From: CAYNVS01 sp964400725 | Lineage (GTDB): Bacteria; Myxococcota_A; SURF-8; CAYNVS01 | NCBI GenBank assembly: GCA_964400725.1 | Contig: CAYNVS010000066.1 | Coordinates: 1 to 12,461 of the forward strand | Direction: 5' to 3' | DNA: 12,461 nucleotides | In this document: in pieces, positions 5,416 through 11,252 of the stretch | How positions within the stretch are numbered: the first letter of the stretch is position 1 | Layout of the letters: the number at the start of each line of letters is the position of its first letter | The notes under the pieces: generated by a model | Seen by the model: the letters and a program-made list of their open reading frames with translations, nothing else | The model's database searches: none | Told to the model about the DNA's origin: nothing | Position numbers and translations under genes: made by a program

Positions 5416-7323
5416 ATGGAAAATAAAGAGGTTCTTGCGAGGTATTTGGGCGAGACCGGAAGCGGAGTTCCGGCGCTTATAGACGAGCTTGAAAAAATTA
5501 CCGCTCACGTGCGGGAACAGGAAGATAAGTTCCGAAACGCTATAGTCAAAGTGAAAACTCCCTACCGCGTCAGCGCTAAAAATCTAGTTCATTACACCGC
5601 GGTGAGACAGCGGGACATAAGCGAAATTCAAGACAAACTCTCGTCGCTCGGCTTGTCGTCGCTTGGGCGCGCAGAGTCTCACGTAATGGGAACTCTCAAC
5701 TCGGTTTTGGCAATTCTTCACACGATAAACGGAACCAGCTACCGCCCCGGCGACTTGTACAACAAGCCTCTAAGCTACAAAGAAGGCGAAGAGCTGCTCG
5801 ATTCCCACACTGAGGCCTTGCTTGGAGCCCCTCCGGCCGAGCGGAACGTAAGAATAATGGTTACTCTGCCAAGCGAAGCGGCGGCGGATTACAGACTTGT
5901 CAGAGATTTGGTGCGCGCCGGAATGAACTGCGCCAGAATAAACTGCGCCCACGACGACCCCGCAGCATGGGCGAAAATGGCAAAGCACGTGCGCTCGGCG
6001 TCCATCGAGCTTTCTGCGCCGTGCCGCATACTGATGGACTTGGCGGGGCCGAAGCTGCGAACGGGAGACGTGGAGCCGGGGCCGAAAGTTTTAAAGCTGC
6101 GCCCCGAACGCGACGCTTTCGGATCAATCGCTTCGCCGCAGACGGTATTGCTTTCGCCAAAGCCGCCGAAGCCGGGCGAAGAGCGCCCTTACAAAACTAT
6201 TTGGATTACTCCGCGGGCGGCTAAAAAACTCAAAATAGGCGACGTAATCACTTTCCGAGACGCGCGCAACGCCAAAAGAAGCCTTATAGTATCGGCCAAA
6301 GACGCGTCCGGCGCGTACGCCGATTGTTTCCAAACCGCTTATATTACGCCCAAAACAAAACTTTTCCTTCGGGGCGCGAACAAGGACGGGGAAAAAACAA
6401 AAACGCTTTTGGGATACGTCAAAGACATGCCCGCCGCGCCCAAACCCATAAGGCTCGAAGTCGGAGACGCCCTTATTATAACAGCCGACCAGACGCCCGG
6501 ACGGCCTGCCGTTTACAACGAAAAAGGCGTCCTTTTGCAAAACGCAAGAATCCCTTGCTCTATGCCGGAGATATTCGCCGACATAAAACCCGGCGAGCGT
6601 ATATGGCTGGACGACGGAAAAATCGGCGGCGTAATCGAGGCGGTAAATCCGCTTGAGGCGCGCGTGCGCATAAAGCGGGCGAAACCGGGAGGAAGCAAGC
6701 TGTTAGCGGAAAAAGGGATAAACCTTCCCGACAGCGATTTGCGAATAAACGGGCTTACGAAGCAGGATATAGCCAATCTGCCGTTTGTGGCCAAATACGC
6801 CGACATGGTCGCGCTTTCCTTTCTTCGCGAAGACCGCGACGTTTCGACTCTTCAAAAGGAACTCGAAAAAATCCGCGCGAAAAATCTCGGCATAGTTTTT
6901 AAAATCGAAACGAAAAAGGCTCTTATCAATCTGCCGTCTATTCTGCTTTGCGGAATGCAAAGTTTTCCCATCGGCGTAATGATAGCCAGAGGCGATTTGG
7001 CCGTCGAATGCGGATTCGAGCTTCTGGCCGAGGCGCAGGAGGAGATACTATGGATTTGCGAGGCGTCGCACGTTCCGGTCATATGGGCTACGCAGGTGCT
7101 TGAAAATTTAAACAAGGAAGGACAGCCGTCGAGGGCGGAAATAAGCGACGCCGCGATGAGCGTTCGCGCCGAGTGCGTAATGCTGAACAAAGGGCCGCAC
7201 GTCATCGAGACGCTTAAAATGCTAAACGAAATTTTAAAGCGAATGGAAGAACGGCAATATAAAAAGAAGACGTATCTTAAAAAGCTAGCCTTCGCTCCGC
7301 TGGAAACCAAGGTAAAGAAATGA
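5416..7323 (+). CDS. Atypical pyruvate-kinase-like protein with N-terminal extra domain
   Basis: The product (635 residues) contains a pyruvate kinase barrel. Residues matching the canonical PEP/ATP/metal site are present: R174 and N176 in NCARINCAH, D208 in LMDLAGPKLRTG, K496 and E498 in FKIETK, D527 in IARGDLAVE and T559 in WATQVLENL. The usual NFSHG Ser is Ala178. Differences from classical Pyk: about 140 extra N-terminal residues, probably helical, with LSSLGLSSLGRAESHV at 76-91; a B domain enlarged to about 200 residues (about 217-430); and no C-terminal allosteric domain, as the chain ends soon after SRAEISDAAMSV. I recall similar long PK-like proteins with an SSLGR-E-HV segment in other bacteria, but not a proven activity. 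It probably binds a phospho-substrate and a divalent metal. The ribosome site is weak (ACGGAA). Its stop overlaps the next start (ATGA), indicating translational coupling to the TMK-like genes. It is unlikely to be the housekeeping glycolytic Pyk. Confidence 0.88.
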   Translation: MENKEVLARYLGETGSGVPALIDELEKITAHVREQEDKFRNAIVKVKTPYRVSAKNLVHYTAVRQRDISEIQDKLSSLGLSSLGRAESHVMGTLNSVLAILHTINGTSYRPGDLYNKPLSYKEGEELLDSHTEALLGAPPAERNVRIMVTLPSEAAADYRLVRDLVRAGMNCARINCAHDDPAAWAKMAKHVRSASIELSAPCRILMDLAGPKLRTGDVEPGPKVLKLRPERDAFGSIASPQTVLLSPKPPKPGEERPYKTIWITPRAAKKLKIGDVITFRDARNAKRSLIVSAKDASGAYADCFQTAYITPKTKLFLRGANKDGEKTKTLLGYVKDMPAAPKPIRLEVGDALIITADQTPGRPAVYNEKGVLLQNARIPCSMPEIFADIKPGERIWLDDGKIGGVIEAVNPLEARVRIKRAKPGGSKLLAEKGINLPDSDLRINGLTKQDIANLPFVAKYADMVALSFLREDRDVSTLQKELEKIRAKNLGIVFKIETKKALINLPSILLCGMQSFPIGVMIARGDLAVECGFELLAEAQEEILWICEASHVPVIWATQVLENLNKEGQPSRAEISDAAMSVRAECVMLNKGPHVIETLKMLNEILKRMEERQYKKKTYLKKLAFAPLETKVKK

Positions 7324-7985
7324 AGAAAATCGAAAACTTGAAAGGAAGGCTTATAGCCTTTGAAGGCATCGACGGATCGGGGATAAGCACGCAGATAAGG
7401 CTCGCTCTCCAGTGGCTTAAAAGCGAGGGATGCAAAGTTTTTTACAGCCAATGGGACTCAAGCGAAATTGTGAAGGAAACTACGCAAAAAGGCAAAAAGC
7501 AGCATATTCTAACGCCTATGACGCACGCGCTCGTTTACGCCACCGATTTTTCCGACAGGTACGACAGGCAGATTCTTCCGATGCTTAAAGCGGGCTTTAT
7601 AGTATTGTGCGAGCGCTACGCCTATACATCCTTCGCCCGCGACGCCGTGCGCGGATGCGACGAAAAGTGGCTGGAAGACCTTTACGGCTACGCATGCCAG
7701 CCCGACATCGTGTTTTACCTTGATTTGCCCGTGCATATGGCGATTTCGAGAATTGAAAAGTCGCGCGAGAAAATAGATTACTTCGAGGCCGGAATGGATT
7801 TGCGGCTCTCAAGCGACGTTTACGAAAGCTACCGGATTTTTCAGGGAAGGCTTTACGACCAATATTTGAAAATGGCCGGAGAATTCGGCTTCACAATAGT
7901 TGACGCATCGCTGTCCATACACGAGCAGCAAAAACTGATGCGCGGGAATATATCGGATAAAATCGACCTTGAAGAATATAAATAA
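7320..7985 (+). CDS. TMK-like P-loop protein A, Walker A Lys replaced by Ile
   Basis: The product (221 residues) has the thymidylate kinase fold. The P-loop is at 16-24 in FEGIDGSGISTQ, where residue 22, normally the catalytic Lys, is Ile (codon ATA, one base from AAA). Further landmarks are HALVYATDFSDRY (69-81), ERY at 98-100 in place of the usual DRY, and a lid-like segment around EKSREKIDYFEAG. Genuine Tmk makes dTDP from dTMP and ATP; loss of this Lys normally cripples phosphate transfer, so a binding, structural or altered catalytic role is likely. Its ATG overlaps the PK-like stop by four bases and a paralogue follows after 9 bases. The pair may form a heterodimer, since Tmk is a dimer (inference). 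A single-base sequencing error at the ATA codon cannot be excluded. Confidence 0.88.
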   Translation: MKKIENLKGRLIAFEGIDGSGISTQIRLALQWLKSEGCKVFYSQWDSSEIVKETTQKGKKQHILTPMTHALVYATDFSDRYDRQILPMLKAGFIVLCERYAYTSFARDAVRGCDEKWLEDLYGYACQPDIVFYLDLPVHMAISRIEKSREKIDYFEAGMDLRLSSDVYESYRIFQGRLYDQYLKMAGEFGFTIVDASLSIHEQQKLMRGNISDKIDLEEYK

Positions 7986-7994
7986 AGGCGCGCC

Positions 7995-8711
7995 ATGAGC
8001 CCAAATAAATGTTTCGCGAGTCCTCCGCCCAATCTAGACCTTTCTCAGCTTACGGGCATGCTCGTCGTCGTCGAAGGCCCCGACTCGTCCGGCCGCTCGA
8101 CGCATATAAAACTGCTGACTCAATGGCTGGAAGAGCGCGGATACGCCGTCGTTCAGGCGGGAATAAAACGATCCATGCTGGTCAGCAAAGAGCTTGATCA
8201 GGCGAAGAAGGGAAACGTCCTAAGCCCGCGCACGATGTCGCTGTTTTACGCCGCCGATTTCTACGACCAGATGGAGAACGTCATCGCGCCGGCGCTTTAT
8301 TCTGGCTCCATAGTCCTCGCCGACCGGTACGTCTTTACTCTTATGGCGCGCGACATAGTCCGCGGCGCCGAGACGGGATGGATTGAGTCCATTTACAGCC
8401 GCGCCATAGTTCCCGACGCTACATTCTTCCTCAAGGCTCCTCCTCAAACGCTCGTATCCCGCGCGTTGGAGCGCAACTCCCGCCTGGATTACTGGGAATC
8501 GGGCATCGACATGGCTCTGTCGAGAGATTGGTTCGACTGTTTTATAGAATATCAAGGGCGCATCGACGCGGTTTTCAAACGGCTGGCCAAGCTCTACGGC
8601 TTCGATTCAATAAACGCGGACAGGTCGAAGGACGCGATTCAGAAAGATTTGCAGTCGCACATGAAGAAGCTGCTGTCTAAACTCGATAAGAAAATATCGT
8701 CTTTCGAGTGA
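7995..8711 (+). CDS. TMK-like P-loop protein B, Walker A Lys replaced by Arg
   Basis: The 238-residue product is a clear paralogue of the preceding one: both share an FEG/VEG P-loop, an L-P-T-L-YA-DF block, an ARD-VRG block after (D/E)RY, and an (I/L)DY-E-GID/MD lid. The P-loop here is GPDSSGRST at 28-36 with Arg34 at the Lys position (codon CGC, at least two changes from a Lys codon, so not a simple read error). DRY at 110-112 is intact. An extra N-terminal stretch of about 20 residues and a charged C-terminal helix set it apart from copy A. The start is supported by AAAGG overlapping the upstream stop. Substrate unknown; the context of polyphosphate genes suggests a role in phosphoryl transfer or its control. 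The gene ends 18 bases from a convergent gene with no terminator visible between them. Confidence 0.88.
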   Translation: MSPNKCFASPPPNLDLSQLTGMLVVVEGPDSSGRSTHIKLLTQWLEERGYAVVQAGIKRSMLVSKELDQAKKGNVLSPRTMSLFYAADFYDQMENVIAPALYSGSIVLADRYVFTLMARDIVRGAETGWIESIYSRAIVPDATFFLKAPPQTLVSRALERNSRLDYWESGIDMALSRDWFDCFIEYQGRIDAVFKRLAKLYGFDSINADRSKDAIQKDLQSHMKKLLSKLDKKISSFE

Positions 8712-8729
8712 TTATACGCGTTTGCCCCT

Positions 8730-10100
8730 TTACTCCATTTGATCCTGATTAAGCATCCAATCGAGCCGCGCCCGCGCCGACAGCTTCGCCTCTTCCATGC
8801 TCAGAGCTATGGCTCCGCCTTTTTTAAGGCCGATGTTGGCGTTGTAATCGCCGGTAATAAGGAAAGACGCCAGCCTGCTGAAATAAGGCTCGTGGCCGAT
8901 AAGAAGAACGCGCGTTCCGGGTTTTAACGAAGACAACGACGCCGCGAGCTCCTGCGAATCAGCTTCCGCCGCGAGTTCGTTGACTATTTCCAGCTTGTCT
9001 TCAATTTTCATTTGTTTGACCGCAATTTTCGCCGTTTCGAGCGCTCGCAGCAAGGGGCTGGTCATCACGCGGTCAAATTCAAGTCCGAGGGACTTAAACT
9101 TTTTGGCGGCGCGCTTGGCTTCCTTGCGCCCTTCGCGGGTAAGAGGCCTGTTCGCGTCGTCGTCTATTCCGGCGGAGAAGCGGTCAACCGCAGTGGCGTG
9201 CCTCAATAAAACGATTTGAATTCCGTCGAACGGTTTCATCTTTTTTGAGCCCTTTTTATTGGATAATGGCGGTCGCGAAAGAGTTTCTATAAGCCTCGGA
9301 GAGCTTGCGGCGAGCCTTTTAAGCGCGGTTTTGCAGCTTCTCGCAAACGAGCGTTTGAACGCCGCGAACTTTCCTTTCGGATCGTTTGAAAGGCTTAAAA
9401 ATTCCTCAAAGTTACGCAAAAAAATAGCGTTGTCGTGCGCGTCGCCCATCAGGGTTTGCAGCGTCTTTGCGGCTTCGAGGCCGGGTTTGACCGCGTCGCC
9501 GGCGGCCGCGGCAAGCAGCTCGATGAAATATCTTGCGCGCCTTATTTTAACGCGAAGAGCGTGAACGGACTCTATTCTGTCAGCGTCGTTTTTATTGAAC
9601 GCCTTCATCAAACCGGCCGTTTCCCGCTTTATCTTTTTTTCTAAATAAAATACCGCCGCTAGGTTTCTTTGCGCCGTCTCAGCCGTTTCGAGCTTTTCTG
9701 CGCGCAAAGCGGCAAACTTTTCTTCGAGCTCGGAAATATCCGGCGGCTTGAAATCGGCGTCCATTTTTTCGACTACCGTTCTGCCTTTCGCCTCGATGTA
9801 GGATTTGAAAAGCGAAAGGCGCGGATGTTTCTCGATTAGTCCGTCCGTTATTTTTTCGCTCGTCAGTACGTCGCTCAGCTCTCCGCAGTTTTTAAGCGCG
9901 CCTTTAATAGCCTCAATCGTTTCGTCCCGCAGATCCAGAGCGCCGCTCTCGCGAGCGAATTCGAGCGAAACCAGCAGACGCCTCAATGCGACCCTGAAAT
10001 CGTGCGCCGACTTCAACGACTTTTCGGCGTCGAACTCGGCGAGCCGCTTTTTGTAAGTTCCAAGCGACTTGGTTAAAATTTTTAAAATCAAACTTTCCAC
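8730..10100 (-). CDS. CHAD domain fused to SixA-type histidine phosphatase
   Basis: The 456-residue product has two parts. Residues about 1-270 are a CHAD domain: two helical repeats with the conserved basic/His motifs HDFRVALRRLL (H33, R36) and VHALRVKIRRARYFIELL (H180, R183), plus GDAHDN (H222). CHAD domains bind inorganic polyphosphate. Residues about 293-456 form a histidine-phosphatase domain of SixA type, with the phospho-acceptor H301 in LLRHATAVD, the TSPLLRALETA motif near 347 and the second catalytic His H403 in GHEP. SixA removes phosphate from phosphohistidine proteins in E. coli; the target here is unknown. A Lys/Ser-rich linker (about 280-290) joins them. The start is GTG with GGAG 8 bases upstream, lying inside the end of ppx; only two bases separate it from the ppx stop, so the two are co-translated. 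It could alternatively act on a small phosphorylated molecule or on polyphosphate. Confidence 0.9.
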   Translation of the reverse strand: MESLILKILTKSLGTYKKRLAEFDAEKSLKSAHDFRVALRRLLVSLEFARESGALDLRDETIEAIKGALKNCGELSDVLTSEKITDGLIEKHPRLSLFKSYIEAKGRTVVEKMDADFKPPDISELEEKFAALRAEKLETAETAQRNLAAVFYLEKKIKRETAGLMKAFNKNDADRIESVHALRVKIRRARYFIELLAAAAGDAVKPGLEAAKTLQTLMGDAHDNAIFLRNFEEFLSLSNDPKGKFAAFKRSFARSCKTALKRLAASSPRLIETLSRPPLSNKKGSKKMKPFDGIQIVLLRHATAVDRFSAGIDDDANRPLTREGRKEAKRAAKKFKSLGLEFDRVMTSPLLRALETAKIAVKQMKIEDKLEIVNELAAEADSQELAASLSSLKPGTRVLLIGHEPYFSRLASFLITGDYNANIGLKKGGAIALSMEEAKLSARARLDWMLNQDQME

Positions 10101-10102
10101 AG

Positions 10103-11095
10103 TTAAAGCTCCGCAGGAAACGCTTCCGACAACGGCGGCCTCGCTACGACGATTGGAACGTCCGCGCCGCGCGCTTGAAGTTCCGCGCCCGCCGCGCTCA
10201 ACAGCAGACCGTCTATTAGTTTGGCGCGAGAAACCGCCGCTTCGGCGATTTTAAAACGCTTGAGAAAATTAAAAATGATGATGCCCGCGTGAACTATTAT
10301 ATCGGCCTTATCCGGTTTCATGTCAAATTTTTCAATTCTTTGCGCGGGGCTTATTGCGGCCAAACGCTCGACGAGTTCTTTCATCTCGTCGGCGCGCAAA
10401 ATTTGAGAGCTCCGCTTTCGAGGAAGAGCGGCGCGCATTTCGCCGAATTTATCGACGTTGCCGCCGCTTAGAATGCAAGCCGAAAAAGCTCGCCCGCCTA
10501 TTATTTGCGCCGCCGTGCCGAACGGCTCGTCGAGGAATTCGTCGGCGTCTTCCATCCTTATCGAGCCGCGGGTCTGTTTGAAAAGCCTGACCGCGCCAAT
10601 CGGCAGGCTCTCGGACGCCAAAATTACGCCGTTCTTCTGCGAAGAAATCTGCGCGCTGCCTCCTCCGAGATCGAAAAGAAGACATCGCCCTTTCAGAATT
10701 CTTTCGTATTGCCGCATAGAGCGCAAAGCCAAAAAGACGAGCTCCGCTTCTTCCTTACCCGGCAGAACCCGCAGTTCGACGCCGCTTTCCGCTTTAACCG
10801 CCTCTATAAGCTCCTCGGCGTTGGCCGCGTCCCGCAGCGCGCTTGTGCCTGCGGCAACGGTCTCGCCGGCTCCGAATTCATTTATCGTTTCGGCCATACG
10901 CTTAAATACGAGAGCGGTTCTTGCGATGGTTTCAGGTTTTATTTCGCCTGAACCGAAGGCGTCCGCGCCCAGGCGTATCGGCGCGCGCAGATATTTCTTT
11001 ACGTTTATACGGCTTCCGTCGAACTCGCCAAGCGCCAAACGGAGAGCGTTGCTGCCGAAATCGATAACCGCAATTTTTTTTAACGGCGCGTTCAT
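10103..11095 (-). CDS. ppx: Short Ppx/GppA-family exopolyphosphatase/pppGpp phosphatase
   Basis: Ppx/GppA enzymes release terminal phosphate from polyphosphate or convert pppGpp to ppGpp. The 330-residue product has the ASKHA-fold signatures: phosphate-1 motif VIDFGSNALRL at 10-20, TSALRDAANAEEL near 84-96, the catalytic Glu region PGKEEAEL at 112-119 (E115 or E116) and phosphate-2 motif LLFDLGGGSAQIS at 139-151. SPIGAVRLFK-like SLPIGAVRLFK and KADIIVHAGIIIF follow. It ends after the ASKHA core, so it lacks the HD-type domain of long E. coli Ppx, resembling short actinobacterial Ppx proteins. I chose ATG 11095 (preceded by AAAGG, with the motif at residue 12) over an in-frame TTG at 11188, which would add 31 unmatched residues. 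It is the first gene of the ppx/CHAD-SixA unit. Polyphosphate as substrate is favoured by the neighbours but pppGpp is possible. Confidence 0.9.
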   Translation of the reverse strand: MNAPLKKIAVIDFGSNALRLALGEFDGSRINVKKYLRAPIRLGADAFGSGEIKPETIARTALVFKRMAETINEFGAGETVAAGTSALRDAANAEELIEAVKAESGVELRVLPGKEEAELVFLALRSMRQYERILKGRCLLFDLGGGSAQISSQKNGVILASESLPIGAVRLFKQTRGSIRMEDADEFLDEPFGTAAQIIGGRAFSACILSGGNVDKFGEMRAALPRKRSSQILRADEMKELVERLAAISPAQRIEKFDMKPDKADIIVHAGIIIFNFLKRFKIAEAAVSRAKLIDGLLLSAAGAELQARGADVPIVVARPPLSEAFPAEL

Positions 11096-11130
11096 TGTGC
11101 CTTTATAAAGCGCGGCTGCGCTCGGTCTAG

Positions 11131-11154
11131 CGTTAATAAAATATTCTCTTAACG
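11131..11154. promoter_or_regulatory. Inverted repeat CGTTAA-N12-TTAACG in the ppx leader
   Basis: Perfect six-base arms (11131-11136 and 11149-11154) with a 12-base spacer lie between the proposed ppx promoter and its ATG. The arm spacing equals that of the dyad before the PK-like gene, though the arm sequences differ. It may be an operator or a chance dyad in AT-rich DNA. Confidence 0.3.
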
Positions 11155-11159
11155 GCGTA

Positions 11160-11188
11160 CTAATAACCGAAAACTTGACTAATTTCAA
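11160..11188 (-). promoter_or_regulatory. Candidate promoter for the ppx/CHAD-SixA operon
   Basis: In the minus direction TTGAAA (11188-11183) is followed by a 17-base spacer and TATTAG (11165-11160, 4 of 6). Transcription would begin near 11153, upstream of ATG 11095 but downstream of the TTG at 11188, which agrees with the chosen start. It overlaps the opposing promoter at 11175-11203. Confidence 0.4.
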
Positions 11189-11203
11189 TGCCTAACATAT
11201 CAT
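11175..11203 (+). promoter_or_regulatory. Candidate promoter for the PPK2/PAP gene
   Basis: TTGACT (11175-11180, 5 of 6), a 17-base spacer and TATCAT (11198-11203, 5 of 6) make the best-looking sigma70-type promoter in the window. The leader to the ATG would be about 43 bases, with a short TCGG-CGA-CCGA dyad (11223-11233) just before the ribosome site. Confidence 0.6.
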
Positions 11204-11252
11204 CAAAAAATAAAAATCATTATCGGCGACCGAAAATATAAGGAGAACGGAA

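Noticed and set aside
6852..7451. Minus-strand 199-codon frame over the PK-like/TMK-like junction
   Set aside because: It overlaps two well-supported genes and has no motif; a shadow.
7320..8711. Annotating the two TMK-like genes as housekeeping thymidylate kinase (tmk)
   Set aside because: Both lack the Walker A lysine and are duplicated in tandem in an unrelated operon, so dTMP kinase activity cannot be assumed.
8712..8729. Terminator between the convergent TMK-like B and CHAD-SixA genes
   Set aside because: The 18-base gap has no stem or T-tract. Any termination must lie inside the opposing gene or depend on a factor.
10458..11108. Plus-strand 216-codon frame inside ppx
   Set aside because: Antisense to clear Ppx motifs, Ser/Pro/Arg-rich and without family features.
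11096..11188. TTG start extending Ppx by 31 residues
   Set aside because: The added residues match nothing in the family, the region holds the predicted promoters, and ATG 11095 has a good AAAGG site.
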